A stretch of DNA of 64,000 nt, taken from assembly GCF_044003965.1 (NCBI RefSeq), contig NZ_JBAWKC010000001.1, positions 1,178,001 to 1,242,000 of the forward strand, in the 5' to 3' direction. Position 1 is the stretch's first letter, and each line of letters opens with the position of its first letter. The position numbers and the translations under genes were made by a program. This document shows positions 26,119-35,512 of this stretch, in pieces. Below the pieces are notes generated by a model. The model searched no databases, was not told where the DNA came from, and worked only from the letters and a program-made list of their open reading frames with translations. This DNA comes from Yeosuana aquiaggeris (GTDB lineage Bacteria > Bacteroidota > Bacteroidia > Flavobacteriales > Flavobacteriaceae).

Positions 26119-26149
26119 AAAAGCGTTTATTGAAAATAAACGCTTTTTG
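26119..26149 (+). terminator. Terminator of citrate synthase 1
   Basis: AAAAGCGTTTATT (26119-26131) pairs with AATAAACGCTTTT (26135-26147) around GAA, then T residues. It separates the two citrate synthase genes into distinct transcripts. Confidence 0.9.
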
Positions 26150-26247
26150 TTGTTAAAAAACTCCCAACATTTGTATATGGTAGGTCAAATAATAATTGTA
26201 ATTTTTGTAATTTAGCAACTCACAGAAAAAATAAAACGCTATAAATT

Positions 26248-27534
26248 ATGTCAGATAAAGCTATCTTAGAAATTAATGCTCAGAAATATGAATTCCCATT
26301 AAAAACAGGGACTGAAAATGAAGTGGTTATAGATATTTCAAATCTAAGGAGTTTAACGGGAGGTATATCTACCCTCGATTCTGGATTTAAAAATACAGGT
26401 TCTTGCGAAAGTGCTATTACTTTTTTAGATGGAGAAAAAGGTATTTTAAGATATAGAGGTTATTCCATTGAAGAATTAGCTGAAAAGGCTGATTTTTTAG
26501 AAGTAGCATTTCTTTTAATTTTTGGTGAACTTCCCACAAAAGAACAACGTGATAAATTTCATGCTGATATTAAAGCGCAATCGGTAGTTGATGAAGATAT
26601 TAAAAGGATTTTGGAGGCATTTCCTAAATCTGCGCATCCTATGGGTGTTTTATCTTCTCTTACAAGTGCTCTAACGGCATTTAATCCATCCTCTGTGAAT
26701 GTGAATTCAGAAGAGGATATGTATAAAGCCATAGTTAAAATTATGGGTAAATTCCCGGTATTAGTTGCCTGGACTCATCGCAGGAAACAAGGATTGCCTT
26801 TAGATTATGGTGATAAGAATCTTGGTTATGTTGAAAATGTATTAAAAATGATGTTCAGACAACCAAATGAGGAATATATTCAAAATAAGGTTTTGGTCGA
26901 TGCTTTAGATAAGTTGTTAATTTTACATGCAGATCATGAACAAAATTGTTCTACATCAACTGTTAGAATAGTTGGTTCTTCTCACGCAGGATTATTTGCT
27001 TCAATTTCTGCGGGTATCTCTGCACTTTGGGGACCACTTCATGGCGGTGCAAATCAGGCGGTTTTAGAAATGCTTGAAGCAATTAAAATTGATGGTGGGG
27101 ATACAAAGAAATATATGGCGAAAGCAAAAGATAAAGACGATCCTTTCCGCTTAATGGGCTTTGGACATAGAGTATATAAAAACTTTGATCCTCGTGCAAG
27201 AATCATTAAAAAGGCGGCTGATGAAGTTTTAGAAGATTTAGGTATTGAAGACCCCATTTTAGATATAGCAAAAGGATTAGAGCAAGAAGCTTTAAAAGAT
27301 TCTTATTTTGTTGACCGCAAATTATATCCGAATGTAGATTTTTATTCTGGAATTATTTATAGAGGAATGGGTATACCAACAGATATGTTTACAGTTATGT
27401 TTGCTTTAGGCAGATTACCTGGTTGGATAGCACAATGGAAAGAAATGAGATTGAATAAAGAGCCAATAGGAAGGCCAAGACAGCTTTATGTTGGGGCTAC
27501 AAAAAGGACTTTTGTAGAAATTGATAAAAGATAA
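26248..27534 (+). CDS. gltA: Citrate synthase, bacterial type II
   Basis: 428 residues, the usual bacterial citrate synthase. The N-terminal beta region (LEINAQKYEFPLKTGTENEVVIDI) is typical of the hexameric Gram-negative enzymes. Catalytic His residues are in GPLHGGANQAVLEML and FGHRVYKNFDPRA; the catalytic Asp is in PNVDFYSGIIYRGMGIP. It is the likely housekeeping enzyme for the TCA cycle. It has its own upstream region and terminator. The region upstream (26190-26247) has a TAATTTTTG stretch, one base longer than the TAnnTTTG consensus. Confidence 0.97.
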   Translation: MSDKAILEINAQKYEFPLKTGTENEVVIDISNLRSLTGGISTLDSGFKNTGSCESAITFLDGEKGILRYRGYSIEELAEKADFLEVAFLLIFGELPTKEQRDKFHADIKAQSVVDEDIKRILEAFPKSAHPMGVLSSLTSALTAFNPSSVNVNSEEDMYKAIVKIMGKFPVLVAWTHRRKQGLPLDYGDKNLGYVENVLKMMFRQPNEEYIQNKVLVDALDKLLILHADHEQNCSTSTVRIVGSSHAGLFASISAGISALWGPLHGGANQAVLEMLEAIKIDGGDTKKYMAKAKDKDDPFRLMGFGHRVYKNFDPRARIIKKAADEVLEDLGIEDPILDIAKGLEQEALKDSYFVDRKLYPNVDFYSGIIYRGMGIPTDMFTVMFALGRLPGWIAQWKEMRLNKEPIGRPRQLYVGATKRTFVEIDKR

Positions 27535-27556
27535 ATTTTATAAATTCAAAATTAAG

Positions 27557-27586
27557 AGCTTCATATTTTCTATGAAGCTTTTTTTT
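27557..27586 (+). terminator. Terminator of citrate synthase 2
   Basis: AGCTTCATA (27557-27565) pairs with TATGAAGCT (27571-27579), followed by eight T residues. It ends only 11 bp before the next ATG, so that gene has a very short leader or is partly read through. Confidence 0.88.
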
Positions 27587-27597
27587 ATATTAGCCTT

Positions 27598-28512
27598 ATG
27601 TTAAAACTAAATGTAAATAATGAAACTTCTCGTCTAAAGGCAGTTGTCTTAGGAATTGCTAAGAGTAATGGTCCCGTGCCTAAAATAGAGGAGTGTTATG
27701 ATCCAAAAAGTATTGAGCACGTAAAAGCGGGTACTTATCCTAAGGAAGAAGATATGATTTTAGAGATGGATGCTTTTGCGGCTATTTTAGAAAAATATGG
27801 TGTTAAAGTTTACCGACCTGAGGTTATAAAAGATTGTAATCAGATTTTCTCTAGAGATATTGCTTTTGTCATTGAAGATAAAATAATAAGAGCTAATATT
27901 TTGCCTAATAGGGAAGAAGAAATAAGGGCTATTGATTACATCTGGAATCAAATAGAACCTGATAAGCGTATTATTCTGCCAAAAGAGTGCCATGCAGAAG
28001 GAGGAGATGTAATGCCTTGGAATGATTATATATTTGTTGGAACCTATTCAGGTGATGACTATTCAGATTATATAACGGCCAGAACAAACATGGATGCAGT
28101 TATTGCTTTACAGGAATTGTTTCCAGATAAAATGGTTAAAAGTTTTGAGTTAAGGAAATCAAATGCTGACGCAAAAGAAAATGCACTACATTTAGATTGC
28201 TGTTTTCAACCTATTGGAACCAACAAAGCCATTTTACACAAAAACGGATTTTTGATTGAACGTGAATACCAATGGTTGGTTGATTTTTTTGGAAAAGAAA
28301 ATATTTTTGAAATCACTAAAGAAGAGATGTATAACATGAACAGCAACGTATTTTCTATTTCTGAAACGGTAATCGTATCTGAAAGAAACTTTACGCGTTT
28401 AAATACCTGGTTACGCCAGCAAGGTTTTACTGTTGAAGAAGTACCTTATGCTGAAATAGCAAAACAAGAAGGTTTACTGCGTTGTTCAACAATGCCTTTA
28501 ATTAGAGACTAA
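27598..28512 (+). CDS. DDAH/arginine-deiminase-fold hydrolase
   Basis: 304 residues of the guanidino-modifying superfamily, which includes dimethylarginine dimethylaminohydrolase, arginine deiminase and amidinotransferases. The catalytic pattern is visible: acidic HAEGGDVMPW near residue 138, a His in ALHLDCCFQP near 200 and the nucleophile Cys in LLRCSTMPLIRD at the C-terminus. Substrate cannot be read directly; a methylarginine or arginine-type hydrolase producing citrulline is the likely range. It is followed 18 bp later by an M20 peptidase and then by a CtlX-like protein of the same fold. Confidence 0.8.
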   Translation: MLKLNVNNETSRLKAVVLGIAKSNGPVPKIEECYDPKSIEHVKAGTYPKEEDMILEMDAFAAILEKYGVKVYRPEVIKDCNQIFSRDIAFVIEDKIIRANILPNREEEIRAIDYIWNQIEPDKRIILPKECHAEGGDVMPWNDYIFVGTYSGDDYSDYITARTNMDAVIALQELFPDKMVKSFELRKSNADAKENALHLDCCFQPIGTNKAILHKNGFLIEREYQWLVDFFGKENIFEITKEEMYNMNSNVFSISETVIVSERNFTRLNTWLRQQGFTVEEVPYAEIAKQEGLLRCSTMPLIRD

Positions 28513-28530
28513 TTTTATAAATTCTCAACT

Positions 28531-29832
28531 ATGTTTACTAAATATTTATTAAAACTTGCAGCCTTGATCCTAATAAGTTCATGTTATTCTTCATTTGGAC
28601 AAAAATTAAGTAAAACAGAAAATAAAATACTTAAAACTATAGAAACTAATAACGCTGAGGCGATTAATTTTCTTGAAAAGGTAGTTAATATTAATAGTGG
28701 GACCATGAATCATGATGGTGTCAAGAAAGTAGGGATGGAATTTGATCATGCCTATGCAAATATGGGTTTTAATACCGCATGGTATGACATGTCACAAGTG
28801 AATCGTTCAGGCCATTTATTTGCTGAAAATGAAGGAAAAGAGGGAAAGAAATTATTGTTAATAGGTCATTTAGACACCGTCTTTGAAGCTGATAGTCCTT
28901 TTCAAGAGTTTAAAATGTTGAATGATAGCATGGCACAAGCGCCAGGGGGCAACGACATGAAAGGAGGTGACATTATTATACTCTATGCATTAAAAGCACT
29001 AAAGGATAATGGCTTATTAAAAAACAATCAAATTATTGTGGCCTTAACAGGAGATGAAGAATCTACAGGGAAACCCTTAGAGATAAGTAGGTCGCACCTT
29101 ATAGATGCGGCTAAACGAAGTGATATTGCCTTATGTTTTGAAACATCAACAGGCTTTAATTATGCCACGGTTGCCAGAAGAGGTTCCTCAGATTGGAAAG
29201 TTGAAGTGGAAGGGAAGCGAGCGCATTCCTCCGGGATTTTTAACGAAAACATTGGCGCAGGCGCAATTTTTGAAATGTCAAGAATCCTTAATAGTTTTTA
29301 TAATGAAGTGCGGGGTGAAGACTATTTAACCTTCAATCCAGGTGTTATTTTAGGCGGAACTACTGTTAATTATGATGAAACTCATAATGCAGGGACAGCA
29401 TTTGGTAAAAGAAATGTAGTGGCGCAAACGGCGGTAGTTGAGGGAGGATTGCGTTTTATTTCTGAGGAACAAAAGCAAACTGCACGTAATAAAATGAAGG
29501 CCATAGTAGCTAATAGCTTACCTAAAACAAGCGCAAAAATTACATTTACAGATAGTTATCCAGCAATGGAAGCCACGGACGGAAATTATAGGTTATTAAA
29601 AACATTAAATCAGGTGAGTTTAGATTTAAATCAAGGCGGTGTTCAGGCTTATGATCCAGGAAAACGCGGTGCAGCAGACACCTCATTTGTTGCAGAATAT
29701 GTGGATTGTTTAGACGGACTTGGTACTATGGGAAGCGGTGCACATACCCCTCAAGAAACAGTAAATTTAAAAACCATTGAAGCACTCACAAAAAGAACGG
29801 CTATATTGATCTATAGATTAATAAATGAATAG
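28531..29832 (+). CDS. Exported M20-family metallopeptidase
   Basis: 433 residues with a signal peptide ending near SSFGQ. The M20 dinuclear zinc site is complete: His and Asp in LLLIGHLDTVFE, bridging Asp in PGGNDMKGGD, the catalytic Glu-Glu in TGDEESTGK, and the late His in GSGAHTPQE. The lid or dimerisation domain contains SGIFNENIGAGAI. Members include carboxypeptidase G2-like and aminoacylase-like enzymes; the exact substrate is unknown. The context between two guanidino hydrolases suggests release or scavenging of arginine-type compounds, which is inference. Confidence 0.85.
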   Translation: MFTKYLLKLAALILISSCYSSFGQKLSKTENKILKTIETNNAEAINFLEKVVNINSGTMNHDGVKKVGMEFDHAYANMGFNTAWYDMSQVNRSGHLFAENEGKEGKKLLLIGHLDTVFEADSPFQEFKMLNDSMAQAPGGNDMKGGDIIILYALKALKDNGLLKNNQIIVALTGDEESTGKPLEISRSHLIDAAKRSDIALCFETSTGFNYATVARRGSSDWKVEVEGKRAHSSGIFNENIGAGAIFEMSRILNSFYNEVRGEDYLTFNPGVILGGTTVNYDETHNAGTAFGKRNVVAQTAVVEGGLRFISEEQKQTARNKMKAIVANSLPKTSAKITFTDSYPAMEATDGNYRLLKTLNQVSLDLNQGGVQAYDPGKRGAADTSFVAEYVDCLDGLGTMGSGAHTPQETVNLKTIEALTKRTAILIYRLINE

Positions 29833-29859
29833 ATCTCAAAAAATCAAGTCAATAAGTTT

Positions 29860-29867
29860 TACTTTTG
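29860..29867 (+). promoter_or_regulatory. Candidate -7 box ahead of the CtlX-like gene
   Basis: TACTTTTG matches TAnnTTTG and lies 18 bp before the ATG at 29886. No -33 TTTG is visible. It suggests this gene may have its own promoter despite following the peptidase by only 53 bp. Confidence 0.45.
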
Positions 29868-29885
29868 TAAAGTAATTTAACTCTA

Positions 29886-30824
29886 ATGCAACAAACTACA
29901 AATACTATTTTAATGATTCGTCCAATTAATTTTAGGATGAATGAACAAACCGCTGTAAACAATTATTACCAAAAGGTTTTGGATAATTTATTGCCTGAAA
30001 CGGTTAATAAAAAAGCACAGCAGGAATTTGATACCTTAGTTGAAAAACTTCAAAATGTTGGTGTCAATGTCATTGTTATTGATGATAGTAAGGCGTTTGA
30101 TACTCCAGATTCTATTTTTCCAAATAACTGGATTTCTTTTCACCAAAATGGTAATGTAGGATTGTATCCTATGTTTGCAGAAAACAGACGTTTAGAACGA
30201 CGGGAAGATATTTTAGAAACACTTGAGTCAAAAGGTTATGTCATCAATAACATTGTTGATTACACCAGTGCAGAAGAAGAAGGTGTGTTTCTTGAAGGTA
30301 CCGGAAGTTTATTGTTAGACAGAGTTCATGGGAAAGCCTATTGTGCTCTTTCTCCCAGAGCTGATGAAGACTTGTTTATTGAGTTTTGTGAAGATTTTGA
30401 ATTTACACCTGTTATATTTAATGCCAATCAAACGGTTGATGGTGTGCGTAAAGCCATTTATCATACCAATGTAATGATGTGTCTGGGTGAAACTTTTGCG
30501 GTGATTTGCCTATCTAGTATTGATGATATACAAGAGCGCAAAAATGTGGTTCAGCATTTAAAAGAAGATGGTAAAGAAGTTATAGATATTACGGAAGAAC
30601 AGGTTAATAATTTTGCTGGTAATATGCTTCAGGTAAAAGGAACAAATGGTGACTTGTATTTAGTTATGAGTCAATCAGCTTTTAACTCACTTACCAGTTC
30701 TCAAATTGAGAAGCTTAAAAGGCATAATAAGGCTATTGTATCAAGTTCTTTAGATACTATTGAAGCTTGTGGTGGCGGAAGTGCGCGTTGTATGATGGCT
30801 GAAGTGTTTTTGCCTAAAACCTAA
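29886..30824 (+). CDS. CtlX-like citrulline/guanidino hydrolase
   Basis: 312 residues, a second member of the amidinotransferase fold, of the type annotated as citrulline utilisation hydrolase CtlX. MIRPINFRMNEQTAVNNYYQ at the start, DSIFPNNWISFH, the acidic residue in FLEGTGSLLLDR, the His in YHTNVMMCLGE and the nucleophile Cys in CGGGSARCMMAE near the C-terminus are visible and intact. Recognition is by motif only. Convergent with the histidine kinase, 10 bp apart. Confidence 0.8.
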   Translation: MQQTTNTILMIRPINFRMNEQTAVNNYYQKVLDNLLPETVNKKAQQEFDTLVEKLQNVGVNVIVIDDSKAFDTPDSIFPNNWISFHQNGNVGLYPMFAENRRLERREDILETLESKGYVINNIVDYTSAEEEGVFLEGTGSLLLDRVHGKAYCALSPRADEDLFIEFCEDFEFTPVIFNANQTVDGVRKAIYHTNVMMCLGETFAVICLSSIDDIQERKNVVQHLKEDGKEVIDITEEQVNNFAGNMLQVKGTNGDLYLVMSQSAFNSLTSSQIEKLKRHNKAIVSSSLDTIEACGGGSARCMMAEVFLPKT

Positions 30825-30834
30825 TCCCTTTGAT

Positions 30835-32886
30835 CTATTTAGATTTAGGAAGCTGTACATAAAATGTGCTTCCTACATTTAAATTACTTTCAACCCAAAT
30901 TTTGCCATTGTTTAATTCTACCAATTCTTTACAAATAGAAAGACCTAACCCGGTTCCCTTTTCATTATTGGTTCCTATGGTGGTGAAAGAGTTGCTTTTA
31001 AAAAGTTTTTCCATATTCTCCTTAGAAATCCCAACACCAGTATCTGCGATACTAATTATGCAACTACCATTGCTTATATGGTTTGAAATGGTTATAGAAT
31101 CACCTTTATTACAGAATTTTACAGCATTGGCCAGTAAATTTTGTATTACTATCTCAATCATACTTCTATCAGCATACACAAAGTCGCGCAAGGAATGGTC
31201 AATCAAATCAATGCCTTTACTATCTAAACGTTGCTCAATTAATTTTGCTTTATCTTCAAAGACTTCTTGAACATCAAATAATGTAGGTTTAGGTTCTAGT
31301 GAATGCATTTGAGATTTTGACCAGTTAAGTAAATTAAAAAGTAATAAAGAGGCATTGTTAGCATTTTCACTTAATTCCGGAATTAAATTGTCAAACTCTT
31401 CTCTAGATAAGGATCCTTCTTTTAATAAATCTATAAAGCCGTTAATTGAGGAGAGTGAATCTTTCAAATCATGTGAAATGATTGAAAACAACTTGTCTTT
31501 TACGTTATTTACATTTTCAAGATGTTTGGTTTGCTCTTGAAAGGCCTTGTTTTGTAGTTCAATTTTAATATTTTTCTCTTCTAATTCTTGGGTATACTTG
31601 ATACTGTTATTTCGTTTTAAATAAATTAAAATTAAGAAGGTTGACACAATGGCTAAGGCACCTAATAAAGCATAAAAAATAAGCTGAAAACGATTAATTT
31701 CATTATCCTTTTCAGCCATTGAAGTGTATTGTAAATCTTTTGATTTTTCATTTGACAAACTCAGGTCAAAGTCAGGACTTAGTTCAAGTGAGGCATCTGT
31801 GAGGGTGTCTTTAATAATACTTTTCTTTTCTAGGATTTGTTTTAGGTCATAATATTCTCGTTGCCAAATGTAAGCTCCAAAAAAATCTTTTTTGGTTGAG
31901 TCTAAATCTTTCATCAGTTTATAAAACTTGAGTAATTCCTGATTATTATTAATAGACTTAGCAAGTGATCCCGCTTCAAGCAGTTGCACTTCAGCAAGTT
32001 TCGTCTTTTTTAGGTTAAGATTTAATTCTCCAAGGTTATTTAATGCAATGGTTAGTCCCGTTTTGTTTTTTATTTTTCTATTTAAATTTAAGCCTTCAAG
32101 TAAATAGGCAGTGGCCTTGTCAAAATCATTAAATTTTAAATATTCGCCACCTAATTTAGGAAGTATACTTCCCTTAATGGAATCATTGGAATCACCAACT
32201 TGTTTTAAAACGGTTTCGTAATATTCAATAGATTTTCTATACTCCTGTTTGGCAGAATATAACTCAGCCAAGCGACTGTTCGATTCAATGATGGCATCAT
32301 TTTGTTTTAGCTCTTTTTGCAGTTGTAAAGCTTTAACATAAAATTCAATGGCTTTTTCCTGGGCATTAATATTAAAATAAGCTTTTGCTAAATTATTATA
32401 AGCCAATGAGAGCTCTGGTTTAAGGTTTCTTTTTTCAAGTTCGTTAATGGCCGATAGAGAATACTGTAATCCTTTTGAATAGTTGCCTCTTTTTATTTCA
32501 ATTAAACCTATACTGTTATTAACTTTTGCAATTCCTAAGGTGTCTTTTAAATTACCAAATAACGCTTTTGATTTAGCATAACCAGTCACTGCATTTATGT
32601 AATCATTTTTACTGGCGTAAATTAAAGATTTAAAATAAGTGATTTCAGCAATACCATAGGTGTAATTCATGGCGTTTGACAATTTTTCACTTTCATAAAT
32701 ATATTTTAACGCTTTATCATAATCTTTAATTTCATAAAGGCGTTTAATAAGTTTTAAGGAGGTGTCTACTTTTAAGGTGTCAGATTCCTCAAAAGCTAAT
32801 TGTATGTATAAACTGTCTATCTCTTTAGTTTGAGAGAAACTAGAGTAAACAAAAAATAATAGAAAAAGAGTAATTATTTTCCTCAT
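30835..32886 (-). CDS. TPR-repeat hybrid-free sensor histidine kinase
   Basis: About 683 residues from the ATG at 32886, which opens a good signal peptide (MRKIITLFLLFFVYSSFSQ). An upstream in-frame ATG at 32904 lies almost on a TAATATTG box (32909-32916), so it is less likely. The N-terminal periplasmic part (to about residue 400) consists of TPR repeats. It is followed by one membrane helix (ALLGALAIVSTFLILIYL), a coiled coil and a HisKA domain with the phospho-acceptor in FSIISHDLKDSL. The HATPase domain has the N box NLLANAVKF, DTGVGIS and GTGLGLS. No receiver domain and no adjacent response regulator, so it is an orphan kinase. Signal unknown. Confidence 0.9.
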   Translation of the reverse strand: MRKIITLFLLFFVYSSFSQTKEIDSLYIQLAFEESDTLKVDTSLKLIKRLYEIKDYDKALKYIYESEKLSNAMNYTYGIAEITYFKSLIYASKNDYINAVTGYAKSKALFGNLKDTLGIAKVNNSIGLIEIKRGNYSKGLQYSLSAINELEKRNLKPELSLAYNNLAKAYFNINAQEKAIEFYVKALQLQKELKQNDAIIESNSRLAELYSAKQEYRKSIEYYETVLKQVGDSNDSIKGSILPKLGGEYLKFNDFDKATAYLLEGLNLNRKIKNKTGLTIALNNLGELNLNLKKTKLAEVQLLEAGSLAKSINNNQELLKFYKLMKDLDSTKKDFFGAYIWQREYYDLKQILEKKSIIKDTLTDASLELSPDFDLSLSNEKSKDLQYTSMAEKDNEINRFQLIFYALLGALAIVSTFLILIYLKRNNSIKYTQELEEKNIKIELQNKAFQEQTKHLENVNNVKDKLFSIISHDLKDSLSSINGFIDLLKEGSLSREEFDNLIPELSENANNASLLLFNLLNWSKSQMHSLEPKPTLFDVQEVFEDKAKLIEQRLDSKGIDLIDHSLRDFVYADRSMIEIVIQNLLANAVKFCNKGDSITISNHISNGSCIISIADTGVGISKENMEKLFKSNSFTTIGTNNEKGTGLGLSICKELVELNNGKIWVESNLNVGSTFYVQLPKSK

Positions 32887-32904
32887 ACAATATTTAACAT
32901 ACAA

Positions 32905-33248
32905 CCATCAATATTATAATCATACAATGTTTCTTGTTGAGGGAATTAAGACTACGCTATATAGTTGTATTATGTTAGTTAATTTATATTCATCTCAATT
33001 TAATCAGAGAGCAATAGCAATACCTTAACAAAAGTTGTAAAAAGCCTGTTAAAAATCTAATTTCTGCGTTTTTCTACCAATAAATTAGATTAAATGACTT
33101 TGAAAATTTTGCAAAAAACCGACGAATAGTTGAACGGCAAAAAACTCGGAAAAACGACACGCCTTCAATTATAATCATGTTGAAATTTTCACAATATTTT
33201 CACTTTTTTATTAAACCTTTTTATACAATCAAACTTTAATAAATGTTT
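32905..33248. other. Divergent intergenic region, histidine kinase to argS
   Basis: About 345 bp. It holds the leftward TAATATTG box (32909-32916) and, at its right end, the argS promoter. The stretch 33050-33170 has an unusual run of CG-containing words (ACCGACG, GAACGGC, CTCGG, ACGACACGCC) against the AT-rich background and could encode a small RNA, but no clear hairpin-terminator pair is visible. Confidence 0.4.
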
Positions 33249-33256
33249 TATCTTTG
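33249..33256 (+). promoter_or_regulatory. -7 box of the argS promoter
   Basis: TATCTTTG fits TAnnTTTG. Transcription would start near 33263, about 18 nt before the ATG at 33281. The in-frame TTG at 33254 lies inside this box and so cannot be the real start. Confidence 0.65.
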
Positions 33257-33280
33257 TTTTCTTATAAAAAACATGAGTTA

Positions 33281-35059
33281 ATGAGCCTTCAAGAGACTTT
33301 ATCAATAAAAATTAAACAAGCCTTACTGACAAGATACAATACAGCAATAGATGACATTGAATTTCAATCGACTAGGAAGGATTTTACAGGGGATATTACC
33401 GTGGTTATTTTTCCAATGCTGCGCTTTATTAAAGGCAATCCTGTACAAATTGGAACTGATATTGGAAATTATTTAGTTGATAATGTTAAAGAGGTTAAAG
33501 CTTTTAATGTTGTTAAAGGTTTTTTAAACATTGAAATTATAGATGCTTATTATGTTCATTTTTTTAATGAGATAAATGCTAATCAACAGTATGGTTATAT
33601 CAATGTAAAACCAAATTCAAAAGCAATCATGGTGGAATATTCTTCGCCAAACACTAACAAACCACTGCATTTAGGACATATTAGAAATAATTTATTAGGC
33701 TATAGTGTTGCTGAAATTTTGAAGGCTTCAGGGAAGAAAGTTTACAAAACACAAATCATTAACGACAGGGGGATTCATATTTGTAAAAGTATGTTAGCCT
33801 GGAAGCGATTTGGAAATGGGGAAACGCCTGAAAGTGCCGGGTTGAAAGGCGATAAATTAGTAGGAAACTATTACGTTAAGTTTGACCAGGAATATAAAAA
33901 GGAGATTGGTAATTTAATTCAAGAAGGGAAATCTGAAGAAGTTGCTAAAAAGGAGGCTCCTATTTTATTGGAAGCACAAAATATGCTTTTAAAATGGGAA
34001 GCAGGAGATGAAGAAACAGTGAATTTATGGAAAACTATGAACCAATGGGTTTATGAGGGTTTTGATATCACTTATAAAAATTTAGGAGTTGATTTTGACA
34101 CCCTTTATTATGAAAGTAACACCTACTTATTGGGAAAGGAATTTGTTGCTCAAGGTTTAAGATCGGGGGTCTTTACAAAAGAAGATGATGGGTCAGTCTG
34201 GTGTGATTTAACGCAAGATGGATTGGATAAAAAAATTGTGCAACGTGGTGATGGAACGGCGGTCTATATGACTCAAGATATTGGAACAGCGATACAGCGA
34301 ATTAAAGATTATCCTGATGTTGGTGGCATGGTTTATACCGTCGGTAACGAGCAGGATTATCATTTTAAGGTCTTGTTTTTAATCTTGAAAAAGTTGGGGT
34401 TTGAATGGGCCGAAAACTTATATCATCTAAGCTATGGTATGGTTGATCTACCTTCTGGAAAAATGAAGAGTAGAGAAGGAACTGTTGTGGATGCCGATGA
34501 TTTAATTGAAGAAATGGCAACTACGGCTGGAGAAATTTCAGAAGAACTTGGTAAACTTGAGGGGTATTCGGATGAAGAAAAGCAGGAACTATATAAAACT
34601 ATTGGCTTGGGTGCTTTGAAATATTATATCTTAAAAGTAGATCCTAAAAAACGCATTTTATTTGATCCTAAGGAGTCTATTGATTTTCAGGGAAATACAG
34701 GTCCTTTTATTCAATATACCTATGCCAGAATACAATCTATAATAAGAAAAGCAGATTTTGATTATTCAGTGGTGTTAACGGACATTGAATTGCATGAAAA
34801 GGAAAAGGAATTATTAAAACAATTACAACTATTTCCAGAGGTTATTCAAAATGCTGCAGAAACCCATAGTCCGGCGTTAATAGCCAATTATACTTATGAC
34901 TTGGTTAAGGAATTTAATTCATTTTACCAGAATGTGTCTATTTTGGGGGCAGACTATTTAAATAAAAAGATTTTTAGAGTTCAACTTTCAAAAAAGGTGG
35001 CATTAACTATAAAAAATGCCTTTAAGTTATTAGGTATTGAAGTGCCTGAACGTATGTAA
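33281..35059 (+). CDS. argS: Arginine-tRNA ligase
   Basis: 592 residues from the ATG at 33281; a longer reading from TTG at 33254 is rejected because that codon lies inside the likely promoter. The class I motif HIGH appears as KPLHLGHIRNN, and the KMSKS-like loop as KMKSREG. The N-terminal additional domain, Rossmann catalytic core and C-terminal anticodon-binding domain (ending FKLLGIEVPERM) are complete. It is convergent with trmL and shares almost no spacer with it. Confidence 0.97.
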   Translation: MSLQETLSIKIKQALLTRYNTAIDDIEFQSTRKDFTGDITVVIFPMLRFIKGNPVQIGTDIGNYLVDNVKEVKAFNVVKGFLNIEIIDAYYVHFFNEINANQQYGYINVKPNSKAIMVEYSSPNTNKPLHLGHIRNNLLGYSVAEILKASGKKVYKTQIINDRGIHICKSMLAWKRFGNGETPESAGLKGDKLVGNYYVKFDQEYKKEIGNLIQEGKSEEVAKKEAPILLEAQNMLLKWEAGDEETVNLWKTMNQWVYEGFDITYKNLGVDFDTLYYESNTYLLGKEFVAQGLRSGVFTKEDDGSVWCDLTQDGLDKKIVQRGDGTAVYMTQDIGTAIQRIKDYPDVGGMVYTVGNEQDYHFKVLFLILKKLGFEWAENLYHLSYGMVDLPSGKMKSREGTVVDADDLIEEMATTAGEISEELGKLEGYSDEEKQELYKTIGLGALKYYILKVDPKKRILFDPKESIDFQGNTGPFIQYTYARIQSIIRKADFDYSVVLTDIELHEKEKELLKQLQLFPEVIQNAAETHSPALIANYTYDLVKEFNSFYQNVSILGADYLNKKIFRVQLSKKVALTIKNAFKLLGIEVPERM

Positions 35060-35512
35060 TTATCTTAAATGTTTTAAACCTTCATAAACTACAATACCAA
35101 CCGCATTTGCAAGGTTTAGACTTCTAACATGTTCACTATATAAAGGGATTTTAAATAATGAGTCAGCGTTAGTTTCTAAAATCGATTTTGGTAATCCCAC
35201 GGATTCTTTTCCAAACACAAGAAACATATTATCTTTAAAAGGAATATCCCAGTGTGATTTGTTGCCATGACTTGATAAAAAGACTAAGTCGGCAGTTTTG
35301 TTTATTTCTAAAAAAGAAGCAATATCATCATAATAAATTATCTCAAGATGTTGCCAGTAATCTAATCCGGCTCTTTTAAGTCTGGTGTCATCAATTTCAA
35401 ACCCAAAAGGTTTTACTAAATGTAAAGTTGAACCTGTTGCCAAAGCTAATCTTCCAATGTTACCCGTATTATTAGGAATCTCAGGTTCAATTAAAACGAT
35501 ATTAATTGGCAT
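35060..35512 (-). CDS. trmL: tRNA (cytidine/uridine-34-2'-O)-methyltransferase, SPOUT family
   Basis: 150 residues, the small SPOUT methyltransferase that modifies the wobble ribose of some tRNA-Leu. Motif 1 is PEIPNNTGNIGRLALATG, motif 2 LVFGKESVGLPKSIL and motif 3 IPLYSEHVRSLNLANAVGIVVYEGL; together they form the trefoil knot that binds S-adenosylmethionine. Full length. It overlaps the small membrane protein gene by 11 bp on the same strand and converges with argS. Confidence 0.93.
   Translation of the reverse strand: MPINIVLIEPEIPNNTGNIGRLALATGSTLHLVKPFGFEIDDTRLKRAGLDYWQHLEIIYYDDIASFLEINKTADLVFLSSHGNKSHWDIPFKDNMFLVFGKESVGLPKSILETNADSLFKIPLYSEHVRSLNLANAVGIVVYEGLKHLR

Noticed and set aside
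29105..29329. 74-codon frame inside the M20 peptidase gene
   Set aside because: Same-strand frame-shifted shadow; the peptidase frame is intact.
30866..31270. 134-codon plus-strand frame inside the histidine kinase gene
   Set aside because: Antisense shadow of the HATPase domain, whose motifs are complete on the minus strand.
33254..33280. TTG start for argS
   Set aside because: The codon is part of the TATCTTTG promoter box, so it is unlikely to be transcribed as a start.
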